Of a stretch of 64,000 nucleotides of DNA, positions 8,740 through 15,932 are shown piece after piece. The stretch's first letter is position 1, and each line of letters begins with the position of its first letter. The notes below the pieces were generated by a model, which saw nothing but the letters and a program-made list of their open reading frames with translations, had not been told where the DNA came from and made no database searches. The DNA lies in assembly GCF_900167345.1 (NCBI RefSeq), contig NZ_FUXB01000003.1, forward strand, positions 1-64,000, in the 5' to 3' direction. Origin of the DNA: Vibrio cincinnatiensis DSM 19608 (GTDB lineage Bacteria > Pseudomonadota > Gammaproteobacteria > Enterobacterales > Vibrionaceae). Made by a program: the position numbers and the translations under genes.

Positions 8740-9975
8740 CTAATACAAGCTGGCATTAAAAAGCTGAATATTGACCGTTTCTCCGGCTTCAACATGGCCT
8801 CGTTCTTGTTCAAGTACGACAAAACAGTTGGCTAAACTCATGGAACGAAAGGCACCAGAGCTTTGATTCCCCGTGCTTTCAACGACAAATTGTCCATTTT
8901 CAATTGAGTAGACACCACGTTGATAGTCTGTTCGGCCCGGCGATTTTTTAAAACGAGAGCGGGTGATAGCCGGAATGGATAGTGGAGCTTGCCAAGCCGT
9001 GTGTCCGGCAAGCTTTGCCAGCATGGGTTGAACCAGTACATACAGGGTTAACACGGCAGAAACAGGATTGCCCGGTAGGCCACAAAACCACGCGTGATTC
9101 AGTGAGCCAAATGCGAAGGGTTTTCCTGGTTTTATGGCTAACTTCCAAAAACCAATTTCACCCAGTTCAGCCAGAATATCTTTGGTGTAGTCTGCCTCTC
9201 CAACACTGACACCACCGGAGGTGACCACTACATCGGCCTGAACCTGTGCTTGTTCAAATGTTGCGGTTAATTGGGTTGGACAATCGGGGATGATGCCTAA
9301 ATCAATGGCTTCACAGCCAAATTTTTCAATTAAAGGCTTTATGCCATAGCGGTTGCTATCATAAATTTGCCCAGTTTGTAGGGGTTCACCCAGAGGTTTT
9401 AATTCATCCCCTGTTGAGAAAAAGGCAACTTTAGGTTTGCGAAAAACACGTACATGGCTCACACCTAAGGTGGCGATCATCGGAATATCGCGTACAGTTA
9501 AACGCTCACCTTTATTGAGTACCACATCCCCTTGTTGGATATCATCCCCCGTGGGGCGAATATTGGCGTTCGCTTTAACCTCAGAGACAGAAAACTGAAT
9601 GCCTTGTTCTGTTACTTGTGCTTGTTCTTGCATGATCACTGCATCACATCCAGTTGGGATCTGGGCCCCAGTCATGATGCGGATACATGTCATCGCTGGC
9701 CAATGGCCAATAAAGGGTTGGCCAGCAAAAGATTTCCCCGCTACTGGCAATGGACCATTGAGCATAAGTTCGTCACGCCTTACGGCGTAGCCATCCATTG
9801 CTGAATTATCAAAAGGAGGAACATTGATAGGGGAGAGAATATCTTCAGCAAGCACAAAGCCGAGTGCTTCGGCTAATGGGAGTTGTAACGTGTCACTAAT
9901 TGATGTAATGCGTGAAAGCATCGCATTGAGTGCATCTTCAATGGGCATTAAGCCCGGAACATCGCAGCAGCCCAT
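8740..9975 (-). CDS. moeA: molybdopterin molybdotransferase MoeA
   Basis: This enzyme inserts molybdate into adenylated molybdopterin to give active Mo cofactor. Family landmarks are PPFDNSAMDGYAV, RIMTGAQIPTGCDAVIMQE, GDDIQQGD, TGDEL, VTSGGVSVGEADY and GLPGNPVSA. I place the start at ATG 9975 (MGCCDVPGLM), because TAGGA lies about 8 nt before it and it gives 411 aa, the usual length. ATG 9984 and the open frame up to 10047 are possible but less likely. Transcribed with moeB and divergent from folE. Confidence 0.95.
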   Translation of the reverse strand: MGCCDVPGLMPIEDALNAMLSRITSISDTLQLPLAEALGFVLAEDILSPINVPPFDNSAMDGYAVRRDELMLNGPLPVAGKSFAGQPFIGHWPAMTCIRIMTGAQIPTGCDAVIMQEQAQVTEQGIQFSVSEVKANANIRPTGDDIQQGDVVLNKGERLTVRDIPMIATLGVSHVRVFRKPKVAFFSTGDELKPLGEPLQTGQIYDSNRYGIKPLIEKFGCEAIDLGIIPDCPTQLTATFEQAQVQADVVVTSGGVSVGEADYTKDILAELGEIGFWKLAIKPGKPFAFGSLNHAWFCGLPGNPVSAVLTLYVLVQPMLAKLAGHTAWQAPLSIPAITRSRFKKSPGRTDYQRGVYSIENGQFVVESTGNQSSGAFRSMSLANCFVVLEQERGHVEAGETVNIQLFNASLY

Positions 9976-10123
9976 ATCGGTCATCCTATGGTCATTATTT
10001 TTTGGGTACTTTAGCATACAAAGGGCACGACAATAATGCCCTCTCATAAAATAGGGATGTAATTATTCAAAAATACGAGTATTCTTGTCTGCCATCCAAA
10101 AGGGGTAATTAAGAGGTAGGGAA

Positions 10124-10777
10124 ATGTCAGGTTTGAGCGAATCCGCCCAGTTAGTGAAAACGGCACTTGAAAGTCGCGGTCAGGAAACGCCAATGCAACC
10201 CAATACGATCAGTCGTGAAGAGAAAAAAACGCAAATTGAACATCATATGCGTGAAATTTTGAATCTTCTTGGGCTTGATTTAACGGATGACAGTTTAGAA
10301 GAAACGCCACATCGTATTGCAAAAATGTATGTGGACGAAATTTTCTCAGGGCTTGACTATAAAAACTTCCCTAAAATTACCGTCATAGAAAACAAAATGA
10401 AGGTCAGTGAAATGGTCTGTGTTAAAGACATTACCTTGACCAGCACCTGTGAACATCACTTAGTGACGATTGATGGTAAAGCGGCGGTGGCGTATATCCC
10501 CCGAGGGAAAATCATCGGTTTATCAAAGATTAATCGTATAGTTCGTTTTTTTGCTCAGCGTCCACAGGTTCAAGAAAGGCTTACCCAGCAAATTCTAGTT
10601 GCACTGCAAACCTTACTTGAGTCGGATGATGTTGCGGTCACCATTGATGCCACTCATTACTGTGTGAAATCTCGTGGGGTTATGGATGCAACCAGTATGA
10701 CCACAACCACAGCATTAGGGGGCATTTTTAAATCAAACGCCTCCACTCGAGCTGAGTTCTTACACAGTATTCGCTAA
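10124..10777 (+). CDS. folE: GTP cyclohydrolase I
   Basis: A 217-aa GTP cyclohydrolase I, converting GTP to 7,8-dihydroneopterin triphosphate as the first step of folate (and queuosine precursor) synthesis. The zinc and catalytic residues are visible in [13 protein letters not shown] (Cys and His pair), and later in [17 protein letters not shown] (His and Cys). The Cys-containing form is the zinc-dependent FolE1 type. The N-terminus has a ~35-residue variable arm. GAGGTAGGG precedes the ATG. Divergent from moeA; a hairpin between it and elbB ends both units. Confidence 0.95.
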   Translation: MSGLSESAQLVKTALESRGQETPMQPNTISREEKKTQIEHHMREILNLLGLDLTDDSLEETPHRIAKMYVDEIFSGLDYKNFPKITVIENKMKVSEMVCVKDITLTSTCEHHLVTIDGKAAVAYIPRGKIIGLSKINRIVRFFAQRPQVQERLTQQILVALQTLLESDDVAVTIDATHYCVKSRGVMDATSMTTTTALGGIFKSNASTRAEFLHSIR

Positions 10778-10797
10778 ACTAAATCGTGGCATCAGTG

Positions 10798-10839
10798 TCA
10801 GAATCCATCATTTAAGTCAAGCTTAAGGATGGATTCTGA
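10798..10839. terminator. bidirectional terminator between folE and elbB
   Basis: Arms TCAGAATCCATC and GATGGATTCTGA are perfectly complementary, with an inner TTAAG/CTTAA extension. It lies between two convergent genes. The T tail is weak on both strands. Confidence 0.6.
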
Positions 10840-10845
10840 ACGGTA

Positions 10846-11496
10846 TTAAGCCAATTGAATGAGTCTTTTGACTAAGCGATCAATCCCTGCGGCGGCTTGA
10901 GAGATATTTTCTGCAAGCATATAAGCAGGTGTCGACAAGACATTATACTGCTGGTCGTAGACATAATCATCGACTGGGCAATTCACGTGTTCGCCTCCCA
11001 TCTTATTGAATGCACAAGCGGTATCGGGATCGTTACCAATTGTACCTTCAACACCCGTTGAATAAATATGGGGGATAAGTGCTGGTGCAATACAAAGATA
11101 CCCTGCTGGTTTTCCTACTTTAGCAAAAGCTCGGCAAGCAGTTGCGACATCATCATTTATGCAACACTTGGCACCTTGTGTTGCAAAATCGCTGAAGTTT
11201 TTGGCAACGCCAAATCCACCAGGTAGCAGTAGTGCATCGAATTCTTGAACGTTTAACTTAGCCACATCTTGGATTTTACCACGAGCGATCCGTGCTGCTT
11301 CCACTAAAACATTACGGGTTTCATTCATTTCTTCACCGGTCAGGTGATTGATGACGATTTGTTGATTAATATTCGGAGCAAAGCAGTGCCAACTGGCTCC
11401 TTGTTTTTCTATGGCGTGCAGTGCGAGTACCGTTTCATGAATTTCGGCCCCATCAAAAACACCACATCCACTTAAAATCACGGCAACTTTTTTCAT
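10846..11496 (-). CDS. elbB: ElbB/GATase1-like glyoxalase
   Basis: A 216-aa member of the DJ-1/PfpI superfamily. Landmarks are VILSGCGVFDGAEIHE at the N-terminus, LLLPGGFGVAKNFSDFA, and the nucleophile-elbow segment AGYLCIAPALIP with the conserved Cys. ElbB proteins have been linked to isoprenoid production and weak glyoxalase activity; the physiological substrate is uncertain. Length matches the family. AGGAG is well placed before ATG 11496. Single gene, convergent with folE and divergent from yjjG. Confidence 0.9.
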   Translation of the reverse strand: MKKVAVILSGCGVFDGAEIHETVLALHAIEKQGASWHCFAPNINQQIVINHLTGEEMNETRNVLVEAARIARGKIQDVAKLNVQEFDALLLPGGFGVAKNFSDFATQGAKCCINDDVATACRAFAKVGKPAGYLCIAPALIPHIYSTGVEGTIGNDPDTACAFNKMGGEHVNCPVDDYVYDQQYNVLSTPAYMLAENISQAAAGIDRLVKRLIQLA

Positions 11497-11596
11497 CGGT
11501 AGGCTCCTTGCTCATTTAACAGATAAGACCTGTCTATGAGGTTAACATCTTATTAAAAACAATCTACACTGAGCGAGTAATTTTGAGGAGCAAGTA

Positions 11597-12271
11597 ATGA
11601 AGTACGATTGGATTTTGTTTGATGCAGATGAAACCTTATTCCATTTTGATGCCTTTAAAGGGATGCAATTGATGTTTGCTCGTAAAGGGGTTGATTTTAC
11701 TGAGCAGGATTTTCATCAATACCAACAAATAAACAAACCGCTGTGGGTTGATTACCAAAATGGTGATATTACCGCAGAGCAACTGAAACATATCCGTTTC
11801 GAGTCATGGGCTCAGAAATTAGAGACGACCACCACCGAACTAAACAGTGCCTTTCTAACGGCAATGGCTGATATTTGTACCTTATTGCCTGGTGCAAAAG
11901 AGTTGTTAGATGCGTTAAAAGGGAAGGCGAAGTTGGGTATTATCACCAATGGTTTTACCGAGTTGCAGGATGTTCGTTTAGCGAAAACAGGGATGACCGC
12001 TTATTTTGATCATATTGTTATTTCTGAGCAAGTCGGCATTGCTAAACCCGATGAGGGGATTTTTGCTCATGCAATGGAAAGAATGGGCTACCCTTCAAAA
12101 GAAAAAGTATTGATGGTTGGCGACAATCCACATTCGGATATTTTGGGTGGGCTTAATTTTGGAATTGAAACCTGTTGGTTGAACGCTCACCAACATCCTC
12201 GCCCAGAGGGGATTGATGCGCACTATGAAGTGGCGTCTTTGTATGAGTTAAAAAATATTCTATTGGCATAA
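11597..12271 (+). CDS. yjjG: pyrimidine 5'-nucleotidase YjjG (HAD superfamily)
   Basis: A 224-aa HAD-like phosphatase. Motif I is LFDADETLF (the nucleophile is the first Asp), motif II is IITNG, and motif III/IV is the Lys of GIAKPDEGIF followed by VGDNPHSDILGG. A helical cap domain lies between motifs I and II. YjjG dephosphorylates dUMP, dTMP and non-canonical pyrimidine nucleotides, which helps keep mutagenic bases out of DNA. GAGGAG precedes ATG 11597. Monocistronic; a strong hairpin follows. Confidence 0.9.
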   Translation: MKYDWILFDADETLFHFDAFKGMQLMFARKGVDFTEQDFHQYQQINKPLWVDYQNGDITAEQLKHIRFESWAQKLETTTTELNSAFLTAMADICTLLPGAKELLDALKGKAKLGIITNGFTELQDVRLAKTGMTAYFDHIVISEQVGIAKPDEGIFAHAMERMGYPSKEKVLMVGDNPHSDILGGLNFGIETCWLNAHQHPRPEGIDAHYEVASLYELKNILLA

Positions 12272-12283
12272 CCCTAAACGCTC

Positions 12284-12310
12284 TTGGTGCAAAGAGAACC
12301 TTTGCACCAA
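12284..12310. terminator. bidirectional terminator between yjjG and rnk
   Basis: An 11-bp perfect stem, TTGGTGCAAAG and CTTTGCACCAA with a 5-nt loop, lies between convergent genes. Confidence 0.65.
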
Positions 12311-12321
12311 AGTGATCAAGA

Positions 12322-12729
12322 CTAGCGAGTATATTCACCTTCTCGTTCGGGTTGATATACGATTTCAATGATTTCGATAGTTCTTTCACCACCACTTGGC
12401 ATTGGCCAAGAGAGCTGTTGCCCTTCCGATAAACCCAATAACGCGCTGCCTACCGGTGCAAAAATGGAGATATCTTCGCTAGTTTTTAAATCTTTTGGGT
12501 AGACAAGATTTTTTTGCATGATTTCATCGTTACCCAAAAATTTAAATTTAACGGTTGAGTTCATTGTGACGACATTCGCCGGAATTTCTTCAGGGGCGAG
12601 GACCGTTGCGCGATCTAACTCATCTTCCAAGCGTTCCAGTTCAGCCGATAACTTAGGCATGTTATCCATTAAGGCACTGATGCGATCCATGTCGAGGGTT
12701 GACACGATAATTGAATGATTGTTTGGCAT
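12322..12729 (-). CDS. rnk: regulator of nucleoside diphosphate kinase Rnk
   Basis: A 135-aa protein with a short N-terminal coiled coil (about residues 8-45, LSAELERLEDELDRA) and a GreA/GreB C-terminal-type domain. In the latter, TVKFKFLGNDE, SIFAPVGSALLGLSEGQQLSWPMPSG and IEIVYQPE are characteristic of Rnk. Rnk binds RNA polymerase at the secondary channel like Gre factors and influences NDP kinase and alginate-type phenotypes in Pseudomonas. RBS TTTTGGAG precedes ATG 12729. A G+C-rich hairpin lies in its leader. Confidence 0.9.
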   Translation of the reverse strand: MPNNHSIIVSTLDMDRISALMDNMPKLSAELERLEDELDRATVLAPEEIPANVVTMNSTVKFKFLGNDEIMQKNLVYPKDLKTSEDISIFAPVGSALLGLSEGQQLSWPMPSGGERTIEIIEIVYQPEREGEYTR

Positions 12730-12750
12730 TTGTTTTCTCCAAAAGAAATA

Positions 12751-12773
12751 CCGCCCCGAACGAATCAGGGCGG
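12751..12773 (-). promoter_or_regulatory. hairpin in the rnk leader (terminator or attenuator)
   Basis: CCGCCC pairs with GGGCGG around a short loop. On the minus strand it is followed by TATTTCTTTT and then the rnk RBS. It may end transcripts arriving from upstream or attenuate rnk. Sequence alone does not decide. Confidence 0.45.
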
Positions 12774-12849
12774 CATAAAAACGGACTTGGTGATACTTTT
12801 TTCTAAGTACCTAATATGGCATAGAACATAAACTGAATATCAATAAAAT

Positions 12850-13008
12850 TCAATCAATATGCACAGGGTTTTTTAATTTAAATTCTCTTGCTACGTAACC
12901 AACGCATAAACTATACCCAGAAAGTGACCCATACCATAGCATGAATTTCACAGGATGTGTGCTTTGTTCGATTACCATGTTGAATACGTGAGGATTATGG
13001 CCTTTCAT
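12850..13008 (-). CDS. small unrecognised ORF, 52 aa
   Basis: An open frame on the minus strand starting ATG 13008 (MKGHNPHVFNMVIEQS...) and ending TGA. The middle (FMLWYGSLSGYSLCVGYVA) is hydrophobic enough for a single membrane segment, followed by a basic stretch REFKLK. The ribosome site is weak (TTTTGGCAG), so expression is uncertain. It lies in the otherwise empty 12.73-13.08 kb gap on the strand of rnk and the phn scar. I do not recognise a family. Confidence 0.4.
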   Translation of the reverse strand: MKGHNPHVFNMVIEQSTHPVKFMLWYGSLSGYSLCVGYVAREFKLKNPVHID

Positions 13009-13083
13009 CTGCCAAAATACGCTTTTCTATCTTTTTGATTTTTTTAGGAAAATCTTAAGCAGTATCAATGGGATAGTGAAGGT

Positions 13084-13340
13084 TTGCTCGGTTCAGTGTA
13101 CAGGCCGCCTGATGGGGATACAATGCAGTCAAGCGGGTAACCGTAACGTTGTGTGGCTGGGATTAAAATATCCATCACCTGACGAGGATAGCCAGAACCA
13201 GATCCAATCTTAATACCTTGCTGCTTTAGCTGCTGATAAAATAAATCAAAATTAAATGCGGGATCTGAGGGAGCATGGAAGGATGTAATGATTGGTGAAT
13301 GGTGTTCATCACTTAAGAGAGAGGGTAAAACCCAGAGTAT
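13084..13340 (-). pseudogene. phnW-phnX in-frame deletion scar
   Basis: Minus-strand translation first reads DEHHSPIITSFHAPSD, FNFDLFYQQLKQQG, the C-terminal region of 2-aminoethylphosphonate-pyruvate transaminase (PhnW). From about 13214 it continues in the same frame into IKIGSGSGYPRQVMDIL, then YGYPLDCIVSPSG. That is the internal part of phosphonoacetaldehyde hydrolase (PhnX, compare IKIGSTTGYTREMMD). Both genes lack starts and catalytic parts. An ancestral phnWX operon collapsed by deletion; the neighbouring GntR regulator at 13492 was probably its controller. Confidence 0.8.
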
Positions 13341-13491
13341 GATCCTATTTTCTGCCGCCTTAGCTAAACTGATTCATTTAATCATAGAACATGGTTTAAT
13401 AGAGAAAACACAAGTTTGGCGAAAACGCTAGGGCACTTTTACCATCTAAGTGTCGTGACAAAGAGCAAGCAACCCATAATTAAGGACTGAT

Positions 13492-14241
13492 GTGCAGTAC
13501 GTTAAAATTAAAGATGCGATTGTGGAGCAAATTGAAGCAGGTATGCTGGCACCTAAACAAAAGTTGCCTGCTGAACGAAAATTGGCTGAATCTTTTGATA
13601 CCACTCGGGTAACGTTGCGTGAAGCGCTCTCTTTATTGGAAGCAGAAGGGAAAATATATCGAGAAGATCGTCGAGGCTGGTTTATTTCCCCTCCGCCATT
13701 GTGTTATGACCCGACTCAAACGCTCAATTTTACCAATATGGCGTTAGCGCAACATCGTCAACCTAAAACCGATCTACTCAGTGCGAAGGCGGTGATGGTC
13801 AATAAACAGGCCTCTAAGCTTTTACAGTTAGCCCCATTTTCTGATGTATATCGTATTGATCGTGTTCGTTATTTAGATAATCGTCCGGTGGTGTTTGTGA
13901 CTCACTATGTTCGTCCTGAATATTTTCCTAACTTGTTAGATTTTGATTTGTCACAATCACTGACTGACATCTATCAAACTCACTTTTCGGTACAATATCA
14001 AAAAACTCGTTATCGGATCACAACCAGTTCATTATTAGGTGAAACCGCGCAGGCATTGAGAGCGACAACGGGAACACCTGCAACGGTGGTTGAGCGAGTA
14101 AACTATAATCAACACGGTGAGTTAATCGATTGTGATATTGAATATTGGCGACATGATGCCATTAGTATCGAATCGGTGGTTGAGCTATCATATCCCGCTG
14201 AATCGGATCTCTCATCGTGTTTAACTCGTGGCGAGAAGTGA
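13492..14241 (+). CDS. GntR-family (HutC/UTRA) regulator, likely phosphonate-related
   Basis: A 249-aa GntR regulator. The winged helix occupies residues 1-70 (KIKDAIVEQIEAG, KLPAERKLAESFDTTRVTLR, ALSLLEAEGKI). It is followed by a UTRA ligand domain (VYRIDRVRYLDNRPVVFVTHYVR and VVERVNYNQHGELIDCDIEYWRHD). The start is a GTG and no clear RBS precedes it, so N-terminal boundaries are uncertain. It is divergent from the phnW-phnX scar, the layout expected for a PhnR/PhnF-type regulator of aminoethylphosphonate use, which is inference from context. With its target operon gone it may be an orphan. Confidence 0.75.
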   Translation: MQYVKIKDAIVEQIEAGMLAPKQKLPAERKLAESFDTTRVTLREALSLLEAEGKIYREDRRGWFISPPPLCYDPTQTLNFTNMALAQHRQPKTDLLSAKAVMVNKQASKLLQLAPFSDVYRIDRVRYLDNRPVVFVTHYVRPEYFPNLLDFDLSQSLTDIYQTHFSVQYQKTRYRITTSSLLGETAQALRATTGTPATVVERVNYNQHGELIDCDIEYWRHDAISIESVVELSYPAESDLSSCLTRGEK

Positions 14242-14244
14242 GAA

Positions 14245-14268
14245 AAACATGGCCCGCAGGCCATGTTT
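14245..14268 (-). terminator. Rho-independent terminator of the siderophore-interacting gene
   Basis: A perfect stem, AAACATGGCC / GGCCATGTTT with loop CGCA. On the minus strand the stem runs into TTTTTCTC, so it mainly serves the gene at 14305-15105. It also lies just past the GntR stop. Confidence 0.75.
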
Positions 14269-14304
14269 GAGGTCGTTTTACTTATACTACGGAATAGTGA
14301 ATGG

Positions 14305-15105
14305 CTAACTGTTTTCTTCAGCATCTTGGCGTTTGATCACTTTGTGCCCATCTTCTGTTACTCCATTTTTCCAGTAACTGCTGATATAAATAAAGTCTCG
14401 CTCAATCGCTCGCTCATTTCGAAAATATTGGCGCAGTGTTCGCATTGCATCAAATTCACAGGCACACCACACAGCGCATTGACCGGCTAACCAAGGCTGA
14501 GCCCTGACAACCTCAGTTAAGGATTCTCCTTGCGCTTCATTCACCCATATAATTTTGACGCCTGTTGGAGCCATTAAGAGTTGTTGATCGGCGGGATCGT
14601 TGATCTCTATCACAGCATAGCCTTTTGTTTCTGCATCAAGATTAGCCAGTGTCACTGACAAGGCGGGAAGGGCGGTCATATCTGCTGCAAGAAATACCCA
14701 TTCAGCCGCTTTCCAGTTGGGATCTTGGCTTTTACCCGGCCCTGCAATAGAAATACGTTCACCCACTTGTACGGTTTCTGCCCAGCGGGAGGCAAAACTG
14801 CAAGCCAAATCCTCACTGGAATGGCGAACAAAATCGACTACAAGGCTGTGAGTCTGTGTATTGAACTGACGAATGGTATAAGTGCGCATGACGGGGCGTT
14901 CTTCACTGCCAAGTTGGTTGAGATCACTGGATCCTTGTGGTGTGAACAGCAGTTTAATATAGCCACCTTCACTCTCTTTTTCAAAGTGAGCAATATTTGA
15001 ACCTTGCAGAGTAATACGCTGAACATGCGGAGAGACTCGTTCGGTTTTTATCACGGTGACGGGGTAAGAAGGACGTTGATTATTTGGATTACTCATAGTA
15101 TTCAT
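14305..15105 (-). CDS. siderophore-interacting protein (ViuB/YqjH-like ferric-siderophore reductase)
   Basis: A 266-aa FAD_binding_9/SIP family protein. The FAD motif RTYTIRQF is at about residue 75, then GPGKS, and the C-terminal SIP domain contains WVFLAADMTALPAL and WCACEFDAMRTLRQYFR. Such proteins release iron from siderophores in the cytoplasm using flavin and reduced pyridine nucleotide. A Fur-box match 45-65 nt upstream supports iron control. I cannot tell whether it serves vibriobactin-like or other siderophores; no siderophore gene is nearby. The alternative start MSNPNN four codons in is possible. Confidence 0.85.
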   Translation of the reverse strand: MNTMSNPNNQRPSYPVTVIKTERVSPHVQRITLQGSNIAHFEKESEGGYIKLLFTPQGSSDLNQLGSEERPVMRTYTIRQFNTQTHSLVVDFVRHSSEDLACSFASRWAETVQVGERISIAGPGKSQDPNWKAAEWVFLAADMTALPALSVTLANLDAETKGYAVIEINDPADQQLLMAPTGVKIIWVNEAQGESLTEVVRAQPWLAGQCAVWCACEFDAMRTLRQYFRNERAIERDFIYISSYWKNGVTEDGHKVIKRQDAEENS

Positions 15106-15150
15106 CTCGCTGACTTTATGTGGCTTACCATAACGATAATTTCACACCTC

Positions 15151-15169
15151 GGCAATGATAATCGTTGTC
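15151..15169 (-). promoter_or_regulatory. Fur box
   Basis: The 19-mer GGCAATGATAATCGTTGTC matches the classical Fur consensus GATAATGATAATCATTATC at 15 of 19 positions. It lies 46 nt before the ATG of the siderophore-interacting protein, so iron repression is expected. Confidence 0.7.
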
Positions 15170-15265
15170 GTTTACAGTAATTTACCCATAAAAAATAGGG
15201 AACGGATCCGTGAGCGGGTGAGTCTACATGATAATATTCACCACAAAGAATAAAGTGAGAGATCC

Positions 15266-15784
15266 ATGCGACACCTACACACCGCTACTCATCCCGATAT
15301 CGAAAAACTCAGTAATCACTCTATCTTGCAACGTAAAGCGGCTAGAGCCATAGCTCTTGAAGGCGAAGAAATTTTACTTCTTTATACCGAACGTTACCAT
15401 GACTACACTTTACCGGGAGGGGGGATTGACGAACAGGAGGATGTCATTCAAGCCATGGTGCGTGAATTACGCGAAGAAACGGGAGCAAATAATATCCAGA
15501 TGATCCAGCCCTATGGTCTCTATGAAGAATTTCGTCCTTGGTATCGAGAGGGTGCCGATGTGATACATATGATTTCTTACTGCTATACCTGCAAAGTGGA
15601 TCGCCAGCTCGGACAAACGCGTTTTGAAGAGTATGAAATCAAAAATGGTATGAAACCTGTTTGGATGAATATCCATCAAGCCATTGCGCATAATGAGCAG
15701 ACGATGGCACACAGTCAACAAAAAGGCATGAGCATAGATCGAGAAACCTTTTTATTGCGTTTGATTGCGAAAGAATTGCTTTAA
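15266..15784 (+). CDS. Nudix hydrolase
   Basis: A 172-aa protein with a complete Nudix box at residues 50-72: GGGIDEQEDVIQAMVREL then REETGA, fitting G-x5-E-x7-R-E-x2-E-E. The strand HDYTLPGGGI leads into it. It hydrolyses a nucleoside diphosphate linked to another moiety; substrate cannot be read from the sequence. RBS AGAGAT is weak, but ATG 15266 gives the expected N-terminal extension. It stands alone between the Fur-regulated gene (divergent) and yejA. Confidence 0.85.
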   Translation: MRHLHTATHPDIEKLSNHSILQRKAARAIALEGEEILLLYTERYHDYTLPGGGIDEQEDVIQAMVRELREETGANNIQMIQPYGLYEEFRPWYREGADVIHMISYCYTCKVDRQLGQTRFEEYEIKNGMKPVWMNIHQAIAHNEQTMAHSQQKGMSIDRETFLLRLIAKELL

Positions 15785-15932
15785 AGCCAAGCTGGATTTC
15801 CGTCAATATGGATGAAATTCCGTTGTTGACGGCAATCTTGTTAGTTATGTTTTGGTATCTTGCCTGTAGTTGAGTATAGTAAAAACAATAGGATAAGACG
15901 AAAAACAACCAGTTAACCAGAAGGACGTTTAA

